Below, piece by piece: positions 32,678 through 42,429 of a DNA stretch of 50,781 bases; within the stretch, counting starts at the first letter, position 1; the number at the start of each line of letters is the position of its first letter. The notes under the pieces were generated by a model. The model saw nothing but the letters and a program-made list of their open reading frames with translations. It had not been told where the DNA came from and ran no database searches. Made by a program: the position numbers and the translations under genes. Source of the stretch: Porphyromonadaceae bacterium (GTDB taxonomy: Bacteria; Bacteroidota; Bacteroidia; Bacteroidales; UBA12481); the NCBI GenBank assembly GCA_007280905.1, contig QYQM01000102.1, positions 1 to 50,781 on the forward strand, written 5' to 3'.

Positions 32678-33976
32678 ATGGACAGAAAGATCAGGCCGGA
32701 TATAAAAACCGTCACCCGCCTCGGGCTGACCCATACCGAAAACGCCCGCTTATCCAATGGGATACCGGTGGTGATTATGCCCGCAGGCACTGAACCTGTG
32801 TGCCGCGTAGATCTTGTTTTTAATGCCGGCAGCAGGTACCAGGATACCATCTTCCAATCATCCCTCACCAATCAGTTGATTCCCGAAGGTACCGCTAAAC
32901 TAACAGGCGGGAAAATTGCCGAAGAATTTGAGTTTTACGGCAGCTACTTTAATATTTCTGCAGACCGTGATGAGGCTGATATCACCATTCATAGCCTGGA
33001 GAAACATCTGGAACCGGTACTCAGATTAATGAGCGATGTGCTTATTCATCCAACCTTTCCGGAGGAAGAGCTGAATGTCATCAAGGCCAACCGCATTGAA
33101 TCGATGAAAGTGGATGACCAGCGGGTTGAAAGCCTGGCAAGAAAGCAATTTAACAGGTTGATATTCGGGGAGAACCATCCATATGGAGTTGTGGGTGAAA
33201 TTCAGGATATCGAACCCGTTATACCCGCTGTACTTGCTGATTTTCACTCGCGGTTTTATGATCAGGCTCATTGCCGGATACTGGTAACCGGACCGCATCC
33301 GGATCAGTACCTCCCTCTGGTTAACCGCTTCTTTGGGGAAAACTGGCCGGTGAACGGCCATCCGTTAAACACCCGCACACCTGAATTACCGCCACTTCAA
33401 ACAAGTCAGCAGGTACGGTGTGTAATATCCCGTCCGGATGCAGTTCAAACGGCTATCAGAATCGGAAAACCCTTATTCAGTCGTTTACATCCTGATTTTA
33501 TGGGACTTACTATCGTCAATACGATTCTTGGCGGATATTTTGGTTCCCGGCTGATGAGCAATATCCGTGAAGAAAAAGGATTTACCTACGGAATTGCGTC
33601 ACACCTCATCACGCTCAAAGATTCCGGCTATTTTGTAATCGGGTCAACGGTAGGAGCCGAAGTGTGGGAAGAAACAGTTTCAGAATGTGCAAAGGAAATG
33701 AATCGTCTGTGCAATGATAAAGTTAATCCGGGAGAACTGGAATTGGTCAGAAATTATCTGACCGGACAGGTTCAGCGGTCAGTCGACGGACCGTTCCAGA
33801 TGGCTGATCAGTTGAGAGGATTATGGATTCATGATCTCGACCTGAATTACCTGACGGATTTCATGGAACTCATTAACAGGATTACGCCCGAAGAGATCAG
33901 AAACCTGGCCATAAAATACCTGGATCACTCAAATATGAAAGTGGTTGCCGCCGGACCCATTAAAAGCTCAGATTGA
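32678..33976 (+). CDS. M16-family peptidase-like protein, non-catalytic partner
   Basis: 432 residues with M16 fold features but no HxxEH: the equivalent place reads FQSSLTNQLIPEGT. It retains the C-terminal substrate-binding R/Y segment (FGSRLMSNIREEKGFTYGI), as inactive M16B subunits do. It starts 1 bp after its catalytic neighbour, so they are co-translated. Role: completing the closed chamber and binding substrate for the active subunit. Confidence 0.9.
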   Translation: MDRKIRPDIKTVTRLGLTHTENARLSNGIPVVIMPAGTEPVCRVDLVFNAGSRYQDTIFQSSLTNQLIPEGTAKLTGGKIAEEFEFYGSYFNISADRDEADITIHSLEKHLEPVLRLMSDVLIHPTFPEEELNVIKANRIESMKVDDQRVESLARKQFNRLIFGENHPYGVVGEIQDIEPVIPAVLADFHSRFYDQAHCRILVTGPHPDQYLPLVNRFFGENWPVNGHPLNTRTPELPPLQTSQQVRCVISRPDAVQTAIRIGKPLFSRLHPDFMGLTIVNTILGGYFGSRLMSNIREEKGFTYGIASHLITLKDSGYFVIGSTVGAEVWEETVSECAKEMNRLCNDKVNPGELELVRNYLTGQVQRSVDGPFQMADQLRGLWIHDLDLNYLTDFMELINRITPEEIRNLAIKYLDHSNMKVVAAGPIKSSD

Positions 33977-34008
33977 TTTATTAAATTCACGGTGGAATCG
34001 TATCGGGT

Positions 34009-36228
34009 ATGTTTGAGCTAACCACAGAAGAAAAATCCAAAATTCAGGAAGCCTTTAATAATCTTTTAAATGGTCTTCCCAAGAACCTGACCAAGGTTGA
34101 CAAGGACCTGATCAGAAAAGCGTATCAGTTTGCCTGCAAGGCTCATGGCAATGAAAAACGAAAATCAGGCGAACCGTATGTTTTGCACCCGCTTGCTGTT
34201 GCCAAGATTGTATCGGAAGAAATCGGGTTGAGAACCAAAAGTATTGTCAGTGCTCTTTTGCATGATGTTGTTGAAGATACTGAATACACGCTTGACGATA
34301 TCGAAAAGGAATTTGGCCAGCAGATACGGGGAATAATCGATGGTTTAACGAAAATTACCGTTGTTATTGATACCGATTCATCGTTACAGGCATCTACTTT
34401 CCGGAAATTACTCATCACACTGGTGGATGATGTGCGGGTAATCCTGATTAAACTGGCTGACCGTCTGCATAATATGAGGACCCTTCAAGCGCTGCCCCGG
34501 AAAAAGCAGATCAAGATAGCCAGCGAAACGTTATATCTATTCGCTCCCCTCGCCCATCGCCTGGGATTATACTCCATCAAAACCGAACTCGAAGATCTCA
34601 GCCTGAAGCACAAGAATCCCGAAGTATATATTGATCTGGCCAATAAAATCAGTCATTCCGAAAAAATATCGAGCCATTTCATCAATAAATTCATAGAGCC
34701 GATCAAGGAAAAGCTTGAAGAGGAAAAATTCAAACTGGATGTTTATGGCCGGCCTAAATCTATTTATTCGGTTTGGCGCAAGATGCAGGAAAAGAACGTT
34801 CCTTTTGAACAGATTTATGATATTCTGGCCGTTCGGATTGTTTTCAAACCCAAGCCCCGGATTCCTGAAATCACCCAATGCTGGCATATCTATTCGACCA
34901 TCACCCAGCTGTATAAAGCCAAAACCGACCGGATGCGTGATTGGGTGAGCCGGCCCAAAGCCAATGGTTACGAGGCACTTCACGCCACTTTCATGGGGCC
35001 CCACGGTAAATGGATTGAAGTCCAGATCCGGTCGGAACGGATGAACGACATTGCTGAACATGGCTTTGCAGCCCATTGGAAGTATAAAACAGGGGATTCA
35101 AAAGAGGGCGAGATTGACCGGTGGCTGAAAGGGGTCTCCGACATGCTAAAAAACCAGGAAGCCGGTGATATCGAATTTCTGGAGGACTTCAAGCTGAATC
35201 TTTTTGATGCCGAAATGGTCACGTTTACCCCGAAAGGTAAAGAAATCATCCTGCCCAAGAGCTCCTCTGCCCTGGACTTTGCCTATGAAATTCATACTGC
35301 AATCGGGAAAAAAGCCATCGGTGCAAAAGTTAACCACAAACTGGTTCCTTTGTCGACCCGGCTGAATTCCGGTGATCAGGTTGAAATCCTTACTTCCGAC
35401 ATACAGAGCCCACAGCTCGAGCAACTTGATTTTGTAAAAACCGCAAAAGCCAAATCCTGCATCAAGGATTCATTCAAGGAACAACGCCGAAAGCAAATCT
35501 TCCACGGCCAAAAAACAATTGAAGAGCAATTAAAACAACTGAATTACCGGCCGCAGGCAAGTGTTTTCCGGAAACTTTTCGATGGGTTCCAGGTCAACAG
35601 CAAGGACGATCTTTACCAGATTATGGGCCGGCAGGAGGTCCCGCTTGAACAGATCAGGAAAATACTCCGGAAACGTTCCAGAAGCAAGACAGTCCGGTTC
35701 TGGGATCTGCAATTTTTCAGCTCCAAAAAGAATGACCAACTGCCGATCAATTCAGGATCGAATTCCAGCCTGGTGATCCAGGGAAATCCGGAAGAGAACG
35801 AATTCCGGTTGGCCAAGTGCTGTGAACCGATTCCGGGTGATGCTGTAATCGGGTACCGGAATGATGAATCGTCAGAAATCATCATCCATAAAACGACCTG
35901 TCGCATCGCCAGCCGGCTCATGACCAGCCAGGGCGATCACATTGTTGCAGCCAAGTGGACATCACACAAGATCATGGCATTTCTGGCACGTTTAAACATG
36001 ACCGGAATCGACCGGCTTGGCCTGGCCAACGATATCACCAATATCATCTCAAAAGAATTGAGCGTCAATATCCGGTCGATAAACCTGGATTCCCATGATG
36101 GCATTTTCGAAGCCAATTTCGATCTGTATGTACATGATACAGAAGACATTAATAATCTTATCCTAAACCTGAGCAAGGTTAAAGGTGTTGATAATGTAAA
36201 GCGAATGGAAAAAATAGAAGATTCATAA
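34009..36228 (+). CDS. spoT: Bifunctional (p)ppGpp synthetase/hydrolase, RelA/SpoT family
   Basis: 739 residues. HD hydrolase domain with H46/H60 (CKAHGNEKRKSGEPYVLHP), LLHDVVEDT (H85, D86) and KLADRLHNMRTL, so hydrolysis looks intact. Synthetase domain with YGRPKSIYSVWRKMQ, RDWVSRPKANGYEALHATF and EVQIRSERMNDIAEHGFAAHW. Then TGS (TFTPKGKEIILPKSSSALD, about 405-465), a helical/zinc-finger-like part (LAKCCEPIPGD) and an ACT domain at the C-terminus. It makes and degrades the stringent-response alarmone. It is probably the only long RSH, since Bacteroidota usually have one or two. The fur-like gene starts 3 bp after it. Confidence 0.96.
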   Translation: MFELTTEEKSKIQEAFNNLLNGLPKNLTKVDKDLIRKAYQFACKAHGNEKRKSGEPYVLHPLAVAKIVSEEIGLRTKSIVSALLHDVVEDTEYTLDDIEKEFGQQIRGIIDGLTKITVVIDTDSSLQASTFRKLLITLVDDVRVILIKLADRLHNMRTLQALPRKKQIKIASETLYLFAPLAHRLGLYSIKTELEDLSLKHKNPEVYIDLANKISHSEKISSHFINKFIEPIKEKLEEEKFKLDVYGRPKSIYSVWRKMQEKNVPFEQIYDILAVRIVFKPKPRIPEITQCWHIYSTITQLYKAKTDRMRDWVSRPKANGYEALHATFMGPHGKWIEVQIRSERMNDIAEHGFAAHWKYKTGDSKEGEIDRWLKGVSDMLKNQEAGDIEFLEDFKLNLFDAEMVTFTPKGKEIILPKSSSALDFAYEIHTAIGKKAIGAKVNHKLVPLSTRLNSGDQVEILTSDIQSPQLEQLDFVKTAKAKSCIKDSFKEQRRKQIFHGQKTIEEQLKQLNYRPQASVFRKLFDGFQVNSKDDLYQIMGRQEVPLEQIRKILRKRSRSKTVRFWDLQFFSSKKNDQLPINSGSNSSLVIQGNPEENEFRLAKCCEPIPGDAVIGYRNDESSEIIIHKTTCRIASRLMTSQGDHIVAAKWTSHKIMAFLARLNMTGIDRLGLANDITNIISKELSVNIRSINLDSHDGIFEANFDLYVHDTEDINNLILNLSKVKGVDNVKRMEKIEDS

Positions 36229-36231
36229 AAC

Positions 36232-36684
36232 ATGAACTGCTCAAGTATCCAAACTACTGTAAAGGAGATCTTTTCGGAATATATTGAACGAAAAGGTCAA
36301 CGGAAAACACCGGAAAGATTTGCCATCCTGGATGAAGTTTATACCCAGGAGGGTCACTTTGATGTGGAAGAACTGTATATCCACATGAAGAACAACAATT
36401 ACCGTGTCAGCAGGGCCACACTCTACAATACAATGGAATTGCTGCTTGACTGCGGCCTTGTGGTCAAGCATCAATTCGGTAAAAATATTGCCCAGTTCGA
36501 AAAAGCCTATTTGTGCAAACAGCATGATCATATCATTTGTACAAGCTGCGGCAGGGTTGATGAATATTGCGATCCCAGGATCCATGAGATCGAAAAAACC
36601 GTAGCCAGTATCATGCAGTACAACATCAGCCATCATTCCCTGTATTTTTATGGCACTTGCAAAACATGTCAGAAATCGAGGTAG
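36232..36684 (+). CDS. Fur/PerR-family metal-dependent transcriptional regulator
   Basis: 150 residues. Winged helix in the first half (RKTPERFAILDEVYTQEGHF; YRVSRATLYNTMELLLDCGLV), then the dimerisation domain with two CxxC pairs for structural zinc (CTSCG, about 102-106; CKTCQ near the end). The sensing-site residues H and E/D (KQHDHIICTSCG) are present, but it cannot be told apart as Fur (iron), PerR (peroxide) or Zur (zinc) from sequence alone. It is translated just after spoT. Confidence 0.9.
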   Translation: MNCSSIQTTVKEIFSEYIERKGQRKTPERFAILDEVYTQEGHFDVEELYIHMKNNNYRVSRATLYNTMELLLDCGLVVKHQFGKNIAQFEKAYLCKQHDHIICTSCGRVDEYCDPRIHEIEKTVASIMQYNISHHSLYFYGTCKTCQKSR

Positions 36685-36692
36685 AAAATTTC

Positions 36693-36700
36693 TAATTTTG
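36693..36700 (+). promoter_or_regulatory. Putative promoter -7 element for purA
   Basis: TAATTTTG matches TAnnTTTG exactly and lies 43 bp before the purA ATG. No good TTG upstream. Confidence 0.4.
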
Positions 36701-36743
36701 CAGTTCGTTAATTCAGCTGTTTTTTTCATTAATACCATTCATC

Positions 36744-38009
36744 ATGAAAGTGGATGTTCTTCTCGGCCTGCAGTGGGGCGATGAGGGTAAGGGCAAATTG
36801 GTTGATGCGCTCACCAGGGATTATGATGTTATTGCAAGGTTTCAGGGCGGACCCAATGCCGGTCATACCCTGGAGTTCAATAATCAGAAGCATGTCCTCC
36901 ATACCATCCCTAGCGGAATTTTTCATCCCGATAAGCTTAACCTGATCGGAAACGGCCTGGTGATTGATCCCGTCGTTTTCAAGAAGGAAGTCGACCGCCT
37001 CACCGGTTTCGGAATGGATATCCGTAAGAATTTGTTCATTTCAAAAAAATCGCACCTGATTCTGCCAACTCACCGGTTGCTCGATGCGGCCTCCGAAGCC
37101 AGCAAAGGAGCCGGTAAAATCGGATCCACGCTGAAAGGTATCGGACCCGCCTATACGGATAAAACCGGTCGCGAAGGCCTTCGGGTCGGTGATATCCTGG
37201 AAAAATCCTTCCTGGCCAAATATCATTGCCTCAGGGATCTACATCTCAGAAAGATCAGTCAGTTCAATTATCCTTTTGATCTTCAACCGCTCGAAGATGA
37301 GTGGTTGGCATCCATTGAATTCCTTCGCTCATTCCAATTTGTGAATGGTGAGTACCTCATAAATGAGTGGTTGAAAGCAGGCCACCGGATTCTTGCCGAA
37401 GGGGCGCAGGGCAGCATGCTGGATATCGATTTCGGAAGTTATCCTTTTGTTACCTCATCCAACACTACCTGTGCAGGAGCATGCACCGGACTCGGTGTTG
37501 CACCTGGGCGGATCGGCAATGTTATCGGTATTATTAAAGCATACTCCACCCGTGTAGGCAGCGGCCCTTTCCCAACCGAACTATTGGATGAAACCGGTGA
37601 GCGGCTTCGTACATCCGGCCATGAATATGGCTCCACCACCGGCCGTCCGAGAAGATGCGGCTGGCTCGATATGGTGGCCCTCCGGTACACGGTTATGCTC
37701 GACGGAGTGACCAGCCTGATCATGACCAAAGCCGATGTTCTCAGCGGTTTCGATACGCTACGTGTTGCTACAGCATACAAAATCAATGGCAAAACCACCA
37801 GGGAAATTCCATTTGACACGGAGGCTCCGGTAGAACCTGTGTATACCGATCTGCCAGGCTGGAAGGAAGATATCAGCGGAATATGTGAAAAAGAAAGCCT
37901 TCCGGAAAATCTGAAAGGCTATATCCGTTTCGTTGAAAACCACCTCGGTATCCCGGTAACCATTGTTTCGGTCGGACCGGACCGCAATGCCACGATACAG
38001 ATGGCGTAA
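36744..38009 (+). CDS. purA: Adenylosuccinate synthetase
   Basis: 421 residues. PurA joins IMP and aspartate using GTP in the first step to AMP. Hallmarks: LQWGDEGKGKLVDAL at the N-terminus, FQGGPNAGHTLEF, IGSTLKGIGPAYTDK, AEGAQGSMLDIDFGSYPFVT, VGSGPFPTE and GRPRRCGWLD. Full family length and order. It is preceded by a -7 promoter match, although it may also be read through from spoT-fur. Confidence 0.97.
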   Translation: MKVDVLLGLQWGDEGKGKLVDALTRDYDVIARFQGGPNAGHTLEFNNQKHVLHTIPSGIFHPDKLNLIGNGLVIDPVVFKKEVDRLTGFGMDIRKNLFISKKSHLILPTHRLLDAASEASKGAGKIGSTLKGIGPAYTDKTGREGLRVGDILEKSFLAKYHCLRDLHLRKISQFNYPFDLQPLEDEWLASIEFLRSFQFVNGEYLINEWLKAGHRILAEGAQGSMLDIDFGSYPFVTSSNTTCAGACTGLGVAPGRIGNVIGIIKAYSTRVGSGPFPTELLDETGERLRTSGHEYGSTTGRPRRCGWLDMVALRYTVMLDGVTSLIMTKADVLSGFDTLRVATAYKINGKTTREIPFDTEAPVEPVYTDLPGWKEDISGICEKESLPENLKGYIRFVENHLGIPVTIVSVGPDRNATIQMA

Positions 38010-38079
38010 ATCTAAAAAAATGGCACGCGGACTGGCAGCTTCTGCGAAAATTCGCGGTAAGGGACGGACGCTCCCAAAA

Positions 38080-38153
38080 GCATTCGTGGTTAGGGACGGG
38101 GTCCCCGCCGGTTGGCATTCGTGGTTAGCGACGGGGTCCCCGCCTTCGCGGGG
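38080..38153. repeat. Direct repeat plus GC-rich hairpin (CCCCGC/GCGGGG)
   Basis: Two 30-bp units starting GCATTCGTGGTTAG and ending ACGGGGTCCCCGCC, at 38080-38109 and 38115-38144, differ by one base. The second runs into a hairpin CCCCGC-CTTC-GCGGGG (38138-38153) and the GATGAC tail. The hairpin-tail unit recurs at 49145-49165 and, with changed stem bases, at 50614-50634. It lies between the convergent purA and pepD genes. Confidence 0.9.
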
Positions 38154-38207
38154 ATGACACTTCTCCGAGTGTAACTTGATGATCTACTGCCTACTGCTTA
38201 CTGCCTA

Positions 38208-39668
38208 CTATTTTACCGGCACCTCTTCCAGGATCTTCACCAGAAAATCCCAGAATTTCTGGACCGTAGCAATGTTCACCTTTTCATCCGGAGAGTGCGG
38301 GAACCGGATGGTTGGTCCGATCGACAGCATATCCCAGTTGGGGTACACTCCACCGAGAATTCCACATTCGAGACCGGCATGTATCGCTTTGATCTCTGGT
38401 ATTTTACCATATAAATTCTGATATACTTCGCGGGCGGCCTTCAATATGGACGAATCCATGTTTGGTTTCCAGCCCGGATATTCACCGTCGAAAACAATAT
38501 CTGCCCCAGCCAATGTAAAGACTGATGCAAACATGTTTTTAAGATCCTCGCGGGCTGAATCCACTGAACTCCGAAGGAGGCACTTGATAAATACCTGGTT
38601 TTCTTCAGACTTCACAATCGCAAGATTGGTAGATGTTTCCACCAGTCCGATCATATCTGTGCTCATTCTGATCACCCCGTTCGGGCAGCCATAAACGGCT
38701 TTTATTAACCTCGAGGCTGAATCCATTTCCATAACGGAGGCGGGCTTCTCAGTATCCTGAAGCTGAACTTTTACACCCGGATCGGCTGAGGAAAGTTCAT
38801 TCAGTATGATTTTACCAAATTCTGCGGTCTTTGTTTTGATATTATGCAGATCCTGATCTTTCACCAGGATAATAGCTATAGCTTCGCGTGGAACGGCATT
38901 CCGGAGATTTCCTCCATCCACCATAGCTATTCTGACACCATACTGATGAGTGAGTTCATAGAGCAACCTGAACAGAATCTTATTGGAATTACCTCTTTCG
39001 AGGTTTATATCCACACCCGAATGTCCGCCCTTCAGTCCGGAAACCGTAATTTTCAGAGCCTTATCACCGGTTGGCGCCGACTCCCTCTCAATCGGCAAAG
39101 AGATATTTGCATTGGTACCACCGGCGCATCCAACATATACTTCTCCTTCATCTTCAGTATCCAGATTGATAAAGATATCGCCCTGGATCATGCCGGCTTT
39201 GAGGTTAAAAGCACCCGTCATGCCGGTCTCTTCATCGATCGTCATCAGGGCCTCAAGCGGACCGTGCTTCAGATTTTTTGCGGCCAGAATGGCCATTGTT
39301 GTAGCCACACCAATGCCGTTATCGGCTCCCAGGGTAGTTCCGGTAGCCTTCACCCATTCGCCGTCCACCCTTGGACGGATCGGATCGGTTTCGAAATTGT
39401 GCGGTGTATCAGAATTTGCCTGGGGCACCATATCAAGATGGCCCTGCAGGATAATTCCCTTCCTGTTTTCCATGCCAGGAGTAGCCGGCTTCCGGATAAT
39501 CACGTTACCAACTTCATCTACTTTTGTCTCTAAACCAAGGTCTGCACCAAACTTTTTAATGTAAGCAATCACAGCAGCCTCTTTGCCTGATGGCCTCGGA
39601 ATCTGTGTCAGATCATAGAAGTACCTCCAGATTTCCCGAGGATTTAATTTCAGTATTTCGTTTGTCAT
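38208..39668 (-). CDS. pepD: Cytosol non-specific dipeptidase (PepD, M20 family)
   Basis: 486 residues. Zinc-site motifs: GHLDMVPQAN (H and D), LGADNGIGVA (D), DEETGMTGA (E-E pair) and a C-terminal AIHAGLECG (H). It splits dipeptides such as aminoacyl-histidine (carnosinase-like) and broader substrates. Length is as expected for PepD. With the peptide transporter at 44054 and the M16 pair, it fits a peptide-using lifestyle. Confidence 0.94.
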   Translation of the reverse strand: MTNEILKLNPREIWRYFYDLTQIPRPSGKEAAVIAYIKKFGADLGLETKVDEVGNVIIRKPATPGMENRKGIILQGHLDMVPQANSDTPHNFETDPIRPRVDGEWVKATGTTLGADNGIGVATTMAILAAKNLKHGPLEALMTIDEETGMTGAFNLKAGMIQGDIFINLDTEDEGEVYVGCAGGTNANISLPIERESAPTGDKALKITVSGLKGGHSGVDINLERGNSNKILFRLLYELTHQYGVRIAMVDGGNLRNAVPREAIAIILVKDQDLHNIKTKTAEFGKIILNELSSADPGVKVQLQDTEKPASVMEMDSASRLIKAVYGCPNGVIRMSTDMIGLVETSTNLAIVKSEENQVFIKCLLRSSVDSAREDLKNMFASVFTLAGADIVFDGEYPGWKPNMDSSILKAAREVYQNLYGKIPEIKAIHAGLECGILGGVYPNWDMLSIGPTIRFPHSPDEKVNIATVQKFWDFLVKILEEVPVK

Positions 39669-39683
39669 TTTAATAAGTGTATT

Positions 39684-39769
39684 AGTTGTCAGTTGTCAGT
39701 TGTCAGTTGTCGGTAAGTACCCACCCCCTTGCCCCATCCTGAAACAGGGAAGGGTTGGGGTAGGTACTT
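39684..39769. repeat. GTTGTCAGTTGTCAG tandem and adjoining hairpin upstream of pepD
   Basis: GTTGTCAGTTGTCAGTTGTC with a final GGT (39684-39712) is followed by an imperfect inverted repeat in which AAGTACCCACCCC pairs with GGGGTAGGTACTT (39715-39769). It belongs to the GTTGTCGGTT family. It lies between pepD and the MFS transporter gene, and could end the latter's transcript. Confidence 0.75.
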
Positions 39770-39781
39770 TCGTGATAACTG

Positions 39782-41176
39782 TTATTTCACAATATTCGGC
39801 AGCTGTAAGCCATACCCTTTTTTCTTGTCTTCTGCCTTGAGCAAAAGTGCGAACACTATTGCGAGTACCCCCAATGACATGAAGATGAGCATAGGAAGGG
39901 TATAATTGTATGTATTGACCATTGCGCCATTTTTCAAAATCTGGCCTGTGATACAATATTTATCAAGCACCCAGCCGATCAGTGCGGGAACTCCCATCAG
40001 TCCCCAATTCTGGACCCAGAAAATCATTGAATAAGCTGTACCCAGCTGTTTTTCGGGAATGATTTTCGGAACGGAAGGCCACATGGCTGAAGGAACGAGT
40101 GAAAAACCGATCCCGAGCACGATGACCAGGAAGATGGCAACCGGAACTTGGTTCAGGAAAGGTATTGAAAACATCGCATGAACAAAAACCAAAATTAAAG
40201 CCCCGATAAGCATGATGGAAGCCCCTTTCCCCTTGCGGTCATAAAGGTTGCCGAAAAAGGGCGTCAGGATGATGGTTCCGAAAGGCAGCATCATCGGTAT
40301 GGCCCCCGCCAGTTTTTCGGGAACATCAAACTTGTTCACCATCAGGTCCTGGGCATATTTCAGGAACGGGAAAACAGCGGAATAGAAGAGCACGCAGAGG
40401 ATGGCAATGTACCACCATCCCTTGCTGGTGAAAATTTTCCAGATGTCGGACAACTTAAAGGATTCTTCCGTGTCAACAACTTGATTGTGCTTGTCAAAGG
40501 CAGCCTGTTCCGCATCCAGCTTCTTATCCATGAAAGTATAGATAAAGAAGGAGATCAGGCCGATACACAGCAGGACCAACGCCAGCAGGATAGGTGCCGA
40601 GACCTTGTCAAAGGCCCTGGCGAATGGAAGCGATGTCCCGATGGCAAGGCCTGTGCCCAATCGTGCCATTGCCATTTCCAGTCCCATGGCGAGCGCCATT
40701 TCCTTGCCTTTAAACCATTTGACAATGATTTTTGAAACAGTAATCCCGGCAACCTCCACCCCGACACCGAAGATCGCAAATCCCAAAGCAGCCATGAAAA
40801 CCTGTGCTTTCATGTCGAACCAGAGAATATGCCATACCTGTCCGTCAAGCAGGTGGGTGTTAACCGCCCAATATTTGAGCGCCGTACCGGCTACCATGAC
40901 GGAAGCTGCCATCAGACCGGAAAACCGCACTCCCATTTTATCGGCTATGATACCACCGATAATCAGAAAGAAGAGAAATACGTTAAACCATCCATAGGCA
41001 CTGGTAAAGAATCCGTATTCCGAACTGCTCCAGGAGAGCTTTTCCTCTAGCATCCCTTTCAATGGCGCCATAGCGTCGGTAAGGAAATAGCCGCAAAGCA
41101 TCGTGAAGGCCACGATGGCCAGGGCAGTCCAGCGGGCTGTTTTGGAATCTCTTAATGTCTGTCTTAGTTTTTCCAT
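39782..41176 (-). CDS. Major facilitator superfamily transporter
   Basis: 464 residues with about twelve hydrophobic helices (first about 17-37, ALAIVAFTMLCGYFLTDAM). The central loop is charged and holds DKKLDAEQAAFDKHN. MFS-like repeats are seen (IIADKMGVRFSG; GNLYDRKGKGASIM). It resembles MFSD1-like/nitrate-sugar type MFS proteins, but no substrate can be named. A near-consensus -7 element (TACTTTTA on the minus strand, about 41203-41210) precedes it. Confidence 0.88.
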   Translation of the reverse strand: MEKLRQTLRDSKTARWTALAIVAFTMLCGYFLTDAMAPLKGMLEEKLSWSSSEYGFFTSAYGWFNVFLFFLIIGGIIADKMGVRFSGLMAASVMVAGTALKYWAVNTHLLDGQVWHILWFDMKAQVFMAALGFAIFGVGVEVAGITVSKIIVKWFKGKEMALAMGLEMAMARLGTGLAIGTSLPFARAFDKVSAPILLALVLLCIGLISFFIYTFMDKKLDAEQAAFDKHNQVVDTEESFKLSDIWKIFTSKGWWYIAILCVLFYSAVFPFLKYAQDLMVNKFDVPEKLAGAIPMMLPFGTIILTPFFGNLYDRKGKGASIMLIGALILVFVHAMFSIPFLNQVPVAIFLVIVLGIGFSLVPSAMWPSVPKIIPEKQLGTAYSMIFWVQNWGLMGVPALIGWVLDKYCITGQILKNGAMVNTYNYTLPMLIFMSLGVLAIVFALLLKAEDKKKGYGLQLPNIVK

Positions 41177-41220
41177 GAAAAAGTTAAATTGATTTAAATC
41201 GTTAAAAGTATAAAAAATGA

Positions 41221-42429
41221 TTACCTGCGGAATATGTTTTTAATCGATCCGTAAGCCGGATAAAATTCGATTGAGGTAGATTCATCGGTCAGCAGGGAAG
41301 CCGGAATAAAATCGATCCTGCCATACTGGGCTACAAGAAATTCGCGTGCAAAAGCCAGTTCTCCGGCTCTTTTGATCTCCACCCGGATCTTTTCAGGCAT
41401 TCTGAATGCCAACCCCGGAATTTTGGAAGATTTTGAATCTTCTGCCCACAGGATCTGGTCCATCGGATTAGTATCTTCGCGTGACAGCAGTAGAATAACC
41501 GGATCAGCCCCGGAAGTTTCAGGTGCCTCGATCCCGTTCCCGTGGGAAAAAGAGAACAGCGTGTTTGTTTCGGTAATGCCCTGTCCATTAGGGGTATAAG
41601 TAAATTTCATCGTCTCCCGTTCGGTTTGAGTTCTGCCGGCAAATAAGGACACATAACCATCTTCCATAACAGCAAGCTCTCTAACTATAACTCCAAGGGA
41701 GGCTGATTCGGGCAGGCGGCTGCCATCATTTTCTTTATAAGCGTAATCCCCGTTGAGCAGTTTAAATCTTCCCTCCCTGAGGTTCATCAGATTCGTTGCA
41801 GCTTCCTGCGCCTGGAGAAGCAGGGATTTCTGGTCCTCTACCTTTCGTATGAGCGGGATTTTCACAAACGAAGTATCAGTTCTTACCAGGCGATAAATAG
41901 TATCCGGAATGGGTTCGGTATTTTTTCTCAAAGTAAGATCAGGGTACTGGGGAAAGTCGAATTCACGTTCTGTCAGTCTCTGCATAGCTTCCTGACTAAC
42001 GGCCACTTCGGGATTAACCGGAAGATTAATACCCCGGATCAGTCCGTCTGCTGTAAGGCTTACCCTTGCACCAAACGGTTTCCCTTCCGTTTCGATACGG
42101 TACATTTGCCCCGGATCCTTCTCCGGATGGGTGTTGACCCTGATTTCCACAATGGAATATTCAACCGATTCCCGGGTTGGAACGGAGGTAAGGCCTAAGA
42201 ACCGCTCCGCATAGGCCGCAAAAGGACCAGGTTTGGTAATCTTCTTATCTACAACTACTTCAATATCAAAAACAGTTCGTGGTAAGGAATAATACATGGC
42301 GTAATCACTGGCCTTCAATCCGGGTTCCACTTTTCTGACCCGGGTTTTGGATGACATCTCAGTTTGCAAGGCACATCCTGTCGCTGCAAGTATAGCTATC
42401 AGAATTAAAGAGAATCTCAAATTTTTCAT
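41221..42429 (-). CDS. DUF4831-family lipoprotein
   Basis: 402 residues. Signal peptide with a lipobox LAATGC (C19). The remainder is a beta-rich DUF4831-type protein (SDYAMYYSLPRTVFDIEVVVDK; VEYSIVEIRVNTHPEKDPGQM). Its function is unknown. It overlaps the end of the upstream NAD(P)HX-repair gene by 4 bp (ATGA), so the two are co-transcribed; that pairing tells little about function. Confidence 0.85.
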   Translation of the reverse strand: MKNLRFSLILIAILAATGCALQTEMSSKTRVRKVEPGLKASDYAMYYSLPRTVFDIEVVVDKKITKPGPFAAYAERFLGLTSVPTRESVEYSIVEIRVNTHPEKDPGQMYRIETEGKPFGARVSLTADGLIRGINLPVNPEVAVSQEAMQRLTEREFDFPQYPDLTLRKNTEPIPDTIYRLVRTDTSFVKIPLIRKVEDQKSLLLQAQEAATNLMNLREGRFKLLNGDYAYKENDGSRLPESASLGVIVRELAVMEDGYVSLFAGRTQTERETMKFTYTPNGQGITETNTLFSFSHGNGIEAPETSGADPVILLLSREDTNPMDQILWAEDSKSSKIPGLAFRMPEKIRVEIKRAGELAFAREFLVAQYGRIDFIPASLLTDESTSIEFYPAYGSIKNIFRR

